DNA of 64,000 nucleotides from the NCBI GenBank assembly GCA_003667245.1, contig RCNN01000502.1, positions 1-64,000 of the forward strand. Reading direction: 5' to 3'. Every line of letters begins with the position of its first letter. Positions within the stretch are counted from its first letter, which is position 1. This DNA is from Heterostelium multicystogenum (taxonomy: Eukaryota > Evosea > Eumycetozoa > Acytosteliales > Acytosteliaceae). Positions 24,681-36,351 of the stretch are shown here, in pieces. Both the position numbers and the translations under genes were made by a program. The notes below the pieces were generated by a model that was not told where the DNA came from, made no database searches, and saw only the letters and a list, made by a program, of their open reading frames with translations.

Positions 24681-27303
24681 ATGGGAGGTTCATTAAACCG
24701 TCCTATGGTGACAGATGCCTACCATGGCGGACCGGACGATGTCTACAATCTATCACCTCAGTGGCAATCACAGAATCCTGTCACTCATCGAAGAAGATCT
24801 CATCATCTTACTCCTTATGAGATTCGTATGATGAAGAATGTACAGAGTCTAGACTTCACGGTGAATGACAACCTGCTGCTCAGAGAGGATCTAGAGAATA
24901 AAACAAGGATGGTAACTATCATCACATCACATCATCACATTAATCTATCAACAATCGATCAGTCAATCAATCAGTAAACTAATCGGGTTCATGATAGAAA
25001 CATTTAAAGAAAACATTAGGTAAATGGATTATATGTTTGCTGATAGGTGTAATCGTAGGTTGCTTTGCATATATTATAAAATCAACTGTAGACCATCTAC
25101 AAGGCTTTAAGTTCTATACTGTACAAAATTGTAGGTAGCTTAGTGCAACATCGTCACTCCATTGCACTTCTAGATACTAATTACATTATACCTACCAAAC
25201 TTTGTTGTTGCTGATAGTTATAACTGAAGGATCATCTAGTAAGGCATTTTTGACATTTCTGGGTATTAATTTGATGTATGCTACTATCTCATTGCTGTTG
25301 GTCATCGTTGCAGGACCAATGGCAAGTAGCTCAGGTATTCCAGAGGTCAAGGGATATTTGAATGGTGTGAAAGTACCAAACTCACTCGGATTCAAATCAC
25401 TCTTTGGAAAGATCTTCTCTCTGATCATGTCATATTCGAGTGGTCTCTTTGTTGGTCCAGAGGGTCCTATGATCCATATTGGTTCTGCGATTGGTGCTGC
25501 AGTAAGTCAATTCCGTTCATCAACATTTGAATTCTATCCCAAGCTATTCCTTCAGTATCAAAATGACCGCGACAAGCGTGATTTCATCTCTGTTGGTGCA
25601 GCTTCTGGAATTTCGGCAGCTTTCGGTGCTCCCATCGGTGGTGTATTGTTCTCGATTGAGGAGGCATCGTCGTTCTGGAGCAGACAGTTGACTTGGCGTA
25701 CATTCTTTTGCTGTATGATTGCAACATTTACCACCAATTTCCTTCTACAAGGCTTTGGAACATCACCAGACATGCATGACACTGGTCTGTTGACTTTTGG
25801 TTTTTCGAGACTCTATCTCTACCGCTATTCAGAGCTTTTGTGCTTCTGTATACTCGGTGTTCTTGGTGGCGCATTTGGTGGACTCTTTGTCTTCCTAAAC
25901 ATTCATTTGAACAAATGGCGTAGAGATTTTCTCAAGAAGAACGTTGCGCTTCGTTCAATTGAGACTATTACGGTAATGATCATCACATCAGTTATCTGCT
26001 TCTATGCTCCATCGCTATTCCCATGCAGATACCAATCAAATATTCAAGTCGAACCATCTGTTTGTGAGGACCAAACAAACTCTGAAATGGAGCAATTCTT
26101 TTGTCCAGTAAGTAGACACTATCACAAGGCTTTTTTATGCATGATAAGGAACTAATAGGATTTGACTATACAGCCCGGAATGTACAGTGAGATGGCATCA
26201 TTATTATTTGTAAATCCAGATTTGGCATTGAGAAGATTGTATTCAAGAACAAATAATTCCTTTACTCTTGGCGCGCTCTTGGTGTTTACTTGCATCTATT
26301 TCTTCCTTTCCATTGTGACAAGTGGTCTCTGGGTTGCAGGAGGACTTTTCGTACCCATGATGATGGTGGGTGCTGGATTTGGTAGATTCGTTGGCCAGGT
26401 TGTTGGTCTATGGTTCGAGGGTATTGATGCCTCGATCTATGCATTGGTTGGAACATCAGCTATGATGGCTGGTTACTGTAGAATGACGATTTCACTGGTA
26501 GTTATCATGGTGGAGCTTACAGAAGGTACACAATACCTCGTACCGATTATTCTTGCAGTCATGATTGCCAAGTGGGTAGGTGATTTCTTTAATGAGTCCG
26601 TCTACGAACATCTCATGGAGTTGAAGTATATTCCATTCCTTCAGAGCTTGCCACCACACTCCAAAGCTGCCAAAAAAGTACCAGAAATCATGAAGAAGCA
26701 AGTAGTAGTCATCCCAGAGATTTGCACAGTTTCGTGTACTCATGGAAACACTTAGAAACAACAATCACAATGGATTTCCAGTTGTATGTTCAGGTGAGAA
26801 TGGTAACAAACGTCAATATCTTGGACTAGTGTTAAGAAGTACCATCCTTGTATTATTAAAACATAAGATATTCTACCGTGGACAAAACGGTGAAATTGTG
26901 CTCGACGATTCCTTTAGACATCAAAAGATTTATAGAAGAAACCTCCAAGAAAGTACCAAAACTCGATGACCTTGAATTTAACAAATACGAAGAAGAAAAA
27001 TTAATCGATCTACGACCATGTAAGTTTAATTAATATATAGCTTTCAAAACTATTATTAATAATACTTTGTTTTAGATATGAATAGCTCTAGTATTACCAT
27101 CCACGATACATTTTCTTTCAGTGAATGTTATAAACTATTTAGAACTATGGGATTAAGACATTTAACAGTTAGTAAGTATTTCATACCCACTTTTCATAAA
27201 TCTAACAAGTCTGGATCCAGTTTCTAATCATTTTATCCCCACTTTTTTAGTTGATATTAACAATCAAGTTGTTGGAATGGTCACAAGAAAAGATCTTATA
27301 TAA
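24681..27303 (+). CDS. CLC chloride/proton exchanger with CBS domains (CLC-6/7 type)
   Basis: 748 residues, six exons (24681-24911, 24998-25130, 25218-26107, 26174-27019, 27076-27171, 27251-27303), all in phase. CLC signatures: SSGIPEVKGYLNGVK (usual GSGIP), GPEGPMIHIGSAIGA with the gating Glu, and AFGAPIGGVLFSIEEASSFW with the proton-path Glu. Both glutamates favour a 2Cl-/H+ exchanger of endosomes or lysosomes over a channel. Two C-terminal CBS units follow (VIPEICTVS...NNHNGFPVV and ITIHDTFSFSEC...MVTRKDLI). Two one-base surpluses, near 26734 and at 26909-26910, break the frame in exon 4; phase is right once both are removed. The variant Ser-Ser-Gly-Ile-Pro selectivity loop is notable, though Ser in the GSGIP motif is kept. 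Confidence 0.9.
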
Positions 27304-27416
27304 TTTGATACAATTGAACAAGAATACAAAAATAAATGTTCTAGATAAGAACTAAACAAAAATTGAATACAATCAAATTCATTTCTTGAAATTACAACTA
27401 TATTTATTGGTGTTGC

Positions 27417-29585
27417 TTAGCAACACTTTTTCTTCATAGAATATTTGGTGGAAATTTCGATTTCTTGGGAGATTACAAGGAGTTGTTCACAACGAATCAA
27501 AACACCAGTTGTTGGAATATTGACAATAACTGGCTTCAATCCAGCTGTATCGTTGTCGTCATCCTTTGGTGTCATACCTCCCATCGGTAGGGCATTGCTT
27601 TGAGAGAAAACTGGATTACTTTGTGTTTGAACCATCATTTGTTGTTGCACCATTCTTGGAGCAGCTTGCTCGTAGTTTCTTCTACCTCTAGCTGATGGTC
27701 TGGATGGTGAATCTGTAACATCCATTGGAACAGTTCCAGAGAAATGTCCAACTTCTTTGATATTACCTTCGATAGATGAATATTTGAGGTCCTTTGGAAG
27801 ATAAAGAGATACATAGAGGTGACTAATTGGAATATCGATTGAAGGGAACTGAAGATTGAGATGACCTTGGTTGTTGAGGTCAATATCGTCTGTGTGCTTG
27901 TAAACTAGCACCACTTGGAATGGTTTTTGAACTCCGCCCTCAGTTCCAGATGACTTTGAAAGTGGGATCATCACACTACCATTCTCGTCCTGTGCTGGTT
28001 TGACTGCTCTTCCTGCGACAATAGTCGACCAAATTTCGAATCTGTGTGGAATTGGAATTCTAATATATTGTTGTTGTGTATTTCTAATACTGAAAATCAG
28101 CTTCTTCAAGAGTGAACCCTCAGTGCTGAGTGTTGCAATATAGTGTGCACTCTCACAAATGGCAACGAGTACTTGGAGATCAGAATGCTTAGTGATTCTA
28201 ATATCCAATTTGTATTTTGGATCAAAAATTTGAATGACAATAACAATGGTCCACTTGCCATACCTTGAAGTGGTATGGGTACCTCGTTTTATCGATAAGG
28301 GTTAGACCCTCTCGTGCCAAATGCTCGACTTCTACGTTTGCTGTGGATTTTTCGACAACAAGGAAACCTTTCTCTCTTGTAATCTCTGAACCTCTGCATC
28401 TAATACTAGAGATGGCAAATATCGCATGATGTACTGGACATTTCAAACTCGGAAACAATATTAAAAATGAAACTTTCTTCAATGGGCGAGCTCAACTGAA
28501 TCTTGACAAGTTTTTCTGTGATAGCTGGTTTTGAACCATTGGAAACATCGACCAAAGGTGCAATTGGGAAGCACTCCCATTTCTTAATACCTGGTGGTCC
28601 ATGGACTGAGAGTACATTGAGGTTGTTGGAAACAATGACTTCCATCGATGAAAGACTTCCACTGACAACAGAGTACTTGATGGAGCTATTTAAGACGACT
28701 ACACCTTCACCAACTGAACACAAGGTGTATTGTTGTACTGTGGCTTTGGTTTGTTCTGTTGCTTCTTTTCGACTGGAGCAGATGAAGTAGAGGTGACGAC
28801 TTCTTCAATTTCAAAATCTGTCCATTGTACCTTAATATAGTTGGTTGGTGGCAAAGATGCAGTTGATACTGTAATAAGATCACTGTCGTTTTTGATTGTC
28901 TCAGTCTGTGAAGAGACTGGGTCGATCTTAATCTGTACTTCACGTGGAACAGAAATGGAGAGATTATTGAATGTCGACTTTGGAGATGAAAAACCAAAAC
29001 CGTTCTTCTTGGCAGTGAGATAGTTTACCAAGACCTCCAACTTCAGACGATACTTTCCAATCTTTTCTGGGAAGAATTGATGTGCACTATCAAACAACAC
29101 CAATGCAAGACAATTTATCTACAGTTGATGGATCCGAATCACTGATTTGTTGTGAGTGGCTTGATCTGTGACGATTTCAAAGCGATTGATGATGGTAACA
29201 ATGGAATCTGTTGATTGGGAGAGAATACCAAAAATATCATATTGACATTGGATACGAACTGAGTGAGTTTCAGCAGTTCCAACATAGGTTGCACGCTCGA
29301 TGGAGTAGTCTTGAACCGAGAGCTTCTCGTTGTCCTTTACCAATTTATTCCACTCACTTAGTCCAATTTTAACTTGAATTTCTTTACCTAATTCGAATGA
29401 ATCAATCAATAGTTAAATATTAGCGCTTCTACAATTAGACTTTGATATAATATTCTATTATTACTCACTCTCTGAGGTTGTGAATATATCTGCTTTCTGA
29501 GCTGTGCCAATTTGTCTTGATTGTTTGTCAAATATTCTTGAATCCCAGTTGTTGTCATTGTAATAACACTCCTGTTCATCATCAT
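27417..29585 (-). CDS. Conserved protein of unknown function, beta-rich, C-terminal KKKCC
   Basis: About 695 residues in two exons (29585-29465 and 29387-27417; donor GTAATA gives the right phase). No named domain is recognised. The text is beta-sandwich-like, with blocks such as SVRIQCQYDIFG, KKWECFPIAPL, PVHHAIFAISS, YIRIPIPHRFEIWSTIVAGRAVKPA and ISHLYVSLYLPKDLKYSSIEGNIKEVG. The last resemble large uncharacterised proteins seen in protists and some bacteria. The C-terminus MKKKCC, basic residues plus two terminal Cys, would suit Rab-type double geranylgeranylation. The frame is interrupted near 28725 (T run), 28443 and 28240, and by one in-frame TAG at 29119-29121 without an obvious fix, so the model is less certain than its neighbours. 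Confidence 0.55.
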
Positions 29586-29950
29586 AAACAGATTTTCTTC
29601 TTGATATTTATTTTTTTACTCATTTTTTATCTCTAATTATATATATAATATTATATGTATGAAAGTTTAATTTTGATCAATTAATAATCTAAAGTACACA
29701 AATGATTAATTAATCTTATCACAGTCAAATTAAAAGGTCCTTTTTTTATATTTTTTAAAATAGTTTTATTAATATCCATCAAAGATAAGAATGTTGTTTC
29801 CTTAAAAAATTCTCAAACAAAAGTGAAGCATCAGAGCTTTCTGATCAAAAATATTAAATTAAAATAGATTCATTGAATTGCTTGATTTTTATCTATTCTT
29901 TGATTTTTTATATTACAATGTTGAGTCACGATAATTGGATATCCGAAGTC
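29586..29950. other. Short AT-rich spacer
   Basis: Between two minus-strand genes: the 3' end of the secreted protein at 29951 and the promoter of the protein starting at 29585. Only A/T runs and palindromes such as GTCTCAGCTGAGAC (29949-29962) at its edge. No gene. Confidence 0.4.
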
Positions 29951-31137
29951 TCAGCTGAGACTTATGAATATCTGTACTGTTTGTTTTGTTGATTGCTTAT
30001 GGTAAATACATGACAGACATGTCCTTGTTGTAGAATTTATATGATGTTGTTTGTTCAACAATTGGAGAGTGTCCAAATTGAAGATAGTAGTAACCAGTTG
30101 GTCGTTGTCGTTTACGGTGTAGAAAACAATGCTGTTGCTACTGTCAACAACGTATGGGGTTAGATCATTGTTGAGATAACTGGTGTTAATACTGTAGATC
30201 AGAGATGTTGCAGCTTCTCCGTTGTTGAGTTTGATGTTATATAGATTGTAGCTGGACTGAGGAATACCATTGGTATAGTTGGTCAGTATCTCAACGGCAT
30301 AGATTTGCTGATTGTCACCTGAGATGAACATCGAGTAGAATGGCTGTGACGCTCCAAAAGCTCCAGTGTCCAAAATATATTGGCTGGGGAGTAGACCCTT
30401 ACCAATAACATCGTAGGAGATGATATGTGGAGTTCCAGTAGCCACTCCAACCAAAATATAGTAGATACCATTGGCTTGATTATAACATGCTATAGGTTGT
30501 CCAACTGTGTTTACACCTAACGACAACAATTGAGGCTTACTGTATTAAGTGAATATAAGTATGAGAATCAACTTGACAATGCTCACTAACAATTGACATA
30601 CTATAGATCATTCTTGAAATCCCAGCTTACAAAGCTCAAGATTTTACTAGTTCCTATGTGTCCGACATTGAAGACTAACTGAAGCGATGGTTCATAACCA
30701 ATGAGCCTGTTTGGTATGCAAAAGGACTAGGATTCTTAAAGATAGATAACGATGATAGTTGAAGGGTATTGTAGTCGAGTTGGTATAAATTCCAATATAC
30801 TTCAACCGTTCCGAATATTAAAACCTAAACATCGATCAATAGTCACAGCATTAGCTTGAGCGAATAATTATCTCAAGGATCGACTAGACAGACCTACAGT
30901 ATGGTTGTTTAGTGGTGAATCGAAGACCGCCAGAGCAGAACCAACGAAATGCTTTGAAGCAACAACTGATCCATCTGCCAATGAAGTGATATTTAGATTC
31001 GTCGAAAGACTCTCATCATTGATTGTAGTTCTAAACGACAGTACAACCGAAGGGCTTGTCCCTTCCGATCGCACAACTACACTGCTTGACAAGCATACAA
31101 GTGATAGTAACAAAATGACATTGAAAGCTGCCAACAT
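29951..31137 (-). CDS. Secreted protein of unknown function
   Basis: 350 residues, three exons (31137-30898, 30824-30602, 30539-29951), phase correct after adding one T near 30717. The signal peptide is clear (MLAAFNVILLLSLVCLSSS). The rest has repeating beta-strand units with N-glycosylation sites (NITS, NHT, NYTN, NTSY) and segments such as GIYYILVGVATGTPHIISYDVIGKG and NSIVFYTVNDNDQLV, reminiscent of a beta-propeller. I do not recognise the family. A piggyBac element is inserted about 270 bp upstream of the start, within what should be its promoter. Confidence 0.6.
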
Positions 31138-31402
31138 TATTAATACAATATTTATTAAACAAATAAGACTCTCGAAGAAAGTCCTACTACTTTTTCAAAA
31201 ATCAAAAGCCTCGGCTTCTAGAACCCTTTCATTTAGTTTTCCCAAACAACAACCTCACCGCAATAGAATGGATTTATATAGGTTAGCCACCGAAAAATCA
31301 ATGAAAATCCTCATTGCTTGTCTCACCTCAAAGAAAGATGCAATCAACTAATATTATAATACTTTTGAACAACACTCAAACCAGGTGTTAATGAGCAATT
31401 CA

Positions 31403-31406
31403 TTAA
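31403..31406. repeat. TTAA target-site duplication, left
   Basis: TTAA directly outside the left terminal repeat of the piggyBac element; the matching copy is at 33976-33979. Confidence 0.9.
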
Positions 31407-31418
31407 CCCTTAAAGTGT
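31407..31418 (+). repeat. Left terminal inverted repeat
   Basis: CCCTTAAAGTGT, identical to the reverse complement of 33964-33975. Confidence 0.9.
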
Positions 31419-31535
31419 TCAAAACGGAGTCTAATCCAACACACTATAATTTATTTGGAACAAAAAAAAAAGAAGAAAAAAAATTAAATTTGATTCGAAA
31501 ATTTATTGACAATCACACCAAATCTTTATCACAAC

Positions 31536-33829
31536 ATGACCAACCATTACTATAACATAAATATTAACGATTACACTTATGCATCTGGCTTCTATCTATC
31601 ACTACTCTTTAATATATGTTTGATAGTATTTATATTAACTACTAATAAGAAAAGAAAAGCAAATGACAAGGTTTCAGCAGTACAAAAGTCACAAAAGATA
31701 GATGTAAGATCATTTATTTATATTTTATATTATTAATATTAATTTATAGTTTTCTATTAAAATTCAACATTATAAAGAAGTAGGGATTAGTTCTATCAAT
31801 GTAGATATCGATAAAAGACTTGGTGTTTGGATAGAAACGCTTTTTATTCCACAAGAAGATTTGATAGAACTACTTAGAGTTGAAAAGTCTATTCGAACAA
31901 TTGAAGATTTGGATCGATTTTTGTTTGAATACAACCTGTGTTCCGAATTGGGTACCTATGAGAAACTTTTAATTTCTGGACAAAGCACAATCACTATTAA
32001 AGAGTATGCCAACAATGTCCTAGTTGAATATCAAACTATGGAAGAAGATGAAGAAGAGGAAGACAAAGAACTAAAGGAGTATGAAGAAGAATATTATCAT
32101 GAAGATGATCAATCTGACAACTACCAAGAAGACAATAATCAAGATACATTTACAAAAGGGTTCCTATTTTGTGAAGATGGGTGCCAAGAATTTTCTAGGG
32201 ATCAGATTGAGTCAATTCCATTTATGAAGAATAATCCCATCCCAGAAAGTAATCCATTGCAAGGTGTAAGAGACGGTTTTTTCCCTCCTGAATACCAATC
32301 ATTCGACACATCCCAAAGGATTCAAATGGTATACAACAAGTATTTTGACGAGATTACCACAGATCTAGTTGAATCTACCAATCGGTATTTAAAAGAAGCA
32401 TATGATTCTTGGTCTCCTCCAAGAAAGTTACCTTGGTTTACTGTTTTTTCTAAATTCACAAGGAAGGATATCGAAAGCTATCTTGGAATATGGCTTTTTG
32501 CTGGTCTCGTAAGAATTCCAAATTTGGAAATGTACTGGAGCCGATCTCAGAAACTTCTTTCACGATACGTACCAAACATTTCTCGAGTGATGTCATTCTT
32601 CAAATTTAAAGCCATACATCGTTGTCTGCACTACAAAGGATATGGCTCTAAGAATACCCGTACCGACTTTAGTTTTCTCTTTGAAAAAGCCAACAGAATC
32701 ATGAAAATGTATTATGTTCCTGGCTTGGTATTTTCTTTCGACGATGACCTTTACAAATGGACTGGAAAAGGAGGTGACAAGAAGATTGTACCAGGAAAAG
32801 CAGATCGTGTTGGTAATACTTTATGGAAACTTGTTGACTCCAACTGTTATATCTATCATTTCGAAATGGAACATTATGTTAAAAGCATAATTAAAGATAA
32901 AAAACTTTCCACTCAATTAAATCAAGAAATATTAAAAAGAACAGTAGATTCACTTGATGTAGCCATTCCGAATAAGCCTGGCCGAGTTTGTATTATAATT
33001 GATGCTGGAATACTTGGTTCTATTGGTAATGCAGACTTCTTGCAATCTATGAAATACCATTTTATTTTTTCCGTTGCCGCTAACAGATTCAAGAGCATCA
33101 GAGATCAACTACTGACAGAAGACGATAAGTTATTACTTGGCGATTATGTTTTTGGAACAAATTTTAAATATACTGCCATTTTGTGGCAAGCCAAGAAAAA
33201 AAAAACAAGTTAATATTTTAACTAATATACCAGATCCAATTTGCAAGTCATTGGAAGATAAATTAAAGAGACCAACTCGAGAAAAGCCAACTAGAAATAA
33301 TCCATCCACATTATATCAATTGACAACTCCCAGATGTATTTGGTGTTACAATAATTGCCACAACTATGTTGATTCTTCTAAAATGGTAATCAATCCCGCA
33401 AGAAATTTACATCGTGCTCGTACTTATTCCAGAGTAGTATTCAATGATATCTATTATGCCTTACTCTTCAACTCTTTCACAATATTTAGATTGCAACAAA
33501 AAAAGATTCCTCCTTCAACATCCTCCACAACTACTACCACAAATATTAATACCACAAACAAAGATATTACCTTTCAAGATTATTTACTTGATCTTGTCAA
33601 CCATACACTAATTGGTCAGCCATCGGTAAAACTAGATAAACATACCACTGTAATTCCTATAATGTCGAGATCAGAATTAAGACTGCCCTGCCACTATTGC
33701 CAGACATTAGCTGTCAGCCACTCAAAGGATATCCGCGTTCAATTAGTATGTCCTTGCCATAAATTTCCATTTCATGAACTATGTAATATTAAGTTTCACA
33801 ACCCAAAACATTTTGAAATCCATCAATAA
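31536..33829 (+). CDS. piggyBac transposase
   Basis: 748 residues, exons 31536-31703 and 31750-33829. N-terminus with a hydrophobic stretch (about 14-33) then KKRK; an acidic low-complexity region (about 120-150); then the DDE_Tnp_1_7 domain: YFDEITTDLVESTNRYLKEA, FSFDDDLYKWTGKG with the first catalytic Asp, IIIDAGILGSIGNADFLQ with the second, and CHNYVDSSKM, which matches the GGVD block holding the third. A C-terminal Cys/His cluster (CHYCQ...CPCHKFPFHELC) fits the cross-brace finger that binds the ends. A poly-A run at about 33197-33206 has one A too many and splits the frame at KKKK; otherwise it is intact. The hydrophobic N-terminus is odd for a nuclear enzyme, and a later start is possible. 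Confidence 0.88.
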
Positions 33830-33963
33830 AATACCAATTCTTAATCCCATAAAATTTTATTGAGATTTTTCATTTTTCTGGATTACAATCCACTTTGTCA
33901 CTTTGAAGAAAATAACCTTTGAAAAAAAAAAAAAATTCAGCAGACCCCCCCCTAGTTCTCGAC

Positions 33964-33975
33964 ACACTTTAAGGG
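33964..33975 (-). repeat. Right terminal inverted repeat
   Basis: ACACTTTAAGGG, the reverse complement of the left end. Confidence 0.9.
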
Positions 33976-33979
33976 TTAA
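33976..33979. repeat. TTAA target-site duplication, right
   Basis: TTAA directly after the right terminal repeat; pairs with 31403-31406. Confidence 0.9.
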
Positions 33980-34441
33980 ACAAAAAATATGATTTAATCA
34001 TGATTAAATTGATTGATTTTTTGTAAAATTTACATCACCTCAATTTTTTTATTTTAAATTTTCAGATTGACTTACATGGGGTCTAATAATTCCATCTTCT
34101 CCCAATCCAAAATAAGAAATTTTAAATACCATTTCGAATTGAGAACTGCTGAGATCATCCCATGTGTACAATGCAATTTGTCAAATCAATGTGTTTATCT
34201 CTAAATTTAACCCATCCATTCAACAACACATTTAATTTTCAAAAACAACAAATTATTTTTTTTAATTAAATTTTATTTTATTTGATGTCTAATAACTATT
34301 GTAGTAGGAGTAGTGGTCAACTATTTAATAAACAGATTAAATTTGAAACAAACTCTAATATATTATAGAAATATTTAATAATAAATAATTATCCTAGGTT
34401 CATTCTAGTTAGTAATTTGATTTATTTAATAGATATTGAAA
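33980..34441. other. AT-rich spacer after the transposon
   Basis: About 460 bp, A/T runs only; holds the presumed promoter of the microprotein gene at 34442. No gene seen. Confidence 0.35.
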
Positions 34442-34741
34442 ATGAATGATCTGCGAGAAAACGGAAATTGTAGCAATTTAAACAAGTCTAGTGAAGAAAT
34501 GAAACCAGAAGATTTGATAAAAAAACATTTAGAGCAGATTCTATACCAAGAAAAGATACTTTGAAATTCCAGTTTGAAAATATTTCAGGATTGTGTATAT
34601 TTGTCCCAATAGAAAAGGTGTTATGTTGTAAGTGTCCTAAATAATTTAGAGGGGATATAATTGTTATAAATTAACCTAATAAACAAACATATAGATGCTA
34701 CATTTTTTGCATTCGGTGCATTTGTATATATAGTTTTTTAA
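34442..34741 (+). CDS. Small membrane protein, copy A of a new two-member family
   Basis: Two exons, 34442-34627 and 34695-34741, about 77 residues. The second half of exon 1 reads FRADSIPRKDT, then FQFENISGL, nearly the same as the protein at 48546 (FRRDTIPRKDT, FQFEQMSGL). In both genes the intron splits the codon of a Tyr right after a Cys (VLC/Y here, LMC/Y there). Exon 2 is a single hydrophobic helix (ATFFAFGAFVYIVF) ending at the stop, as in tail-anchored proteins. One A seems missing from the A7 run near 34523; adding it aligns the two proteins without gaps. I do not recognise the family. Confidence 0.6.
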
Positions 34742-35122
34742 AGAGTATCTACCAAATGTCCTTATTTTTTTATTAGGGATTGCGTCAATTTAAAAACAGA
34801 GAAAAAGTCATAAATATATAAAAATGGAAGCACAAATTTGTACATAGAATAAAACATAATTCAATCAATTGAATTTAGAATCAAATAATTTAGGTGATTA
34901 TACTGTATTGTTTGTTTTTTTTTACCAGGATAGATAACTAAAGATATGGTATTCAATAATTATCTATTCCTTTGTCTTTTTATTTCTTTTTTTCTCTTTT
35001 TTTTTTTTTTTTTTTTATTTTTCTATTTTTTTTACTTTTTTATATATTTTCTGATTTTTTTTAACATATATTATAGAAAAATAATTGTATACAAAGAAGA
35101 TGAGTATTGAGAAGTTGACTGC

Positions 35123-35535
<413 letters not shown>

Positions 35536-36351
35536 TATATCTATATAGTTAATTTAAGTATTAATATTTACAAATAACTTTAAAAATCTTGCACTGAACT
35601 TATATATAAATATTGAATAACTTGTAAACTCAAGAATCAGAACAGAATTTTCTTATTTTTTGTTTATTCTTATTTTTTGTGATAGGTATTTGTTTAGTTA
35701 TAAATTTGCTGCAAAGATAGATATTATATATTTATTATATTTGTGCTAAGATATTTCGCGTTTTATTCACAGTCGTATTGTTGTTATCAAACTAAGATAT
35801 ATGTGATAGTTCAGTGTACACTAATAAAACTATAAATACTTACATTTTGATAATTAATTATAGATAATAATAAATAAATTGATGAGAATAAAAAATATGT
35901 GAATAAATTTATTGAATAAATTGTTTTTTGTGTGTTGAGTTTTCAAAATAAAATATTATTTAATTTTAATTAATATTTTTTGAAAATAAACAATATTATT
36001 TTTTTAATTATTTTTTCAACGGTTTCTAGGAATAAATGAAATTTATCCGTTCAAAATTTAGCTGTTACAATTCAAATTTGAAAATTAAATAGACTTCCCT
36101 CTTTGTCAGATATTAATATTGGTATGTTGGTCAACTTGCGTGATTCAAACTGGCAAGTAAAATATACATACACAACAACACACTTAGTGATATATGAGAT
36201 GGTTGTAGGCTATCTTGTGTAAGATTACCCCCTTAGGTTGTTAGAATCTGTGTTTCCGTTTGTTTTAACTTTATGAATATTAATTTGGTTGTGTCGATTG
36301 GCTGCTGGGGATTGGTTATATATATATTTTAACTCTAGAGTTAGGTATTGA
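35536..36351. other. AT-rich spacer
   Basis: Promoter side of histone H3 and 3' side of the SET gene. A/T runs with TATA-like tracts just 5' of H3 (TATATAAATA near 35601). No gene seen. Confidence 0.4.

Larger units (their letters stand above)
31407..33975 (+). mobile_element. Complete piggyBac-type DNA transposon (2,569 bp)
   Basis: Bounded by perfect 12-bp terminal inverted repeats CCCTTAAAGTGT (31407-31418; inverse at 33964-33975) and flanked by TTAA on both sides, the piggyBac insertion signature. It carries one transposase gene that fills most of the element. TIRs diverge after base 12; C8 and A13 stretches lie inside the right end. The integrity of ends, duplication and coding frame suggests recent movement. 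Confidence 0.93.
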
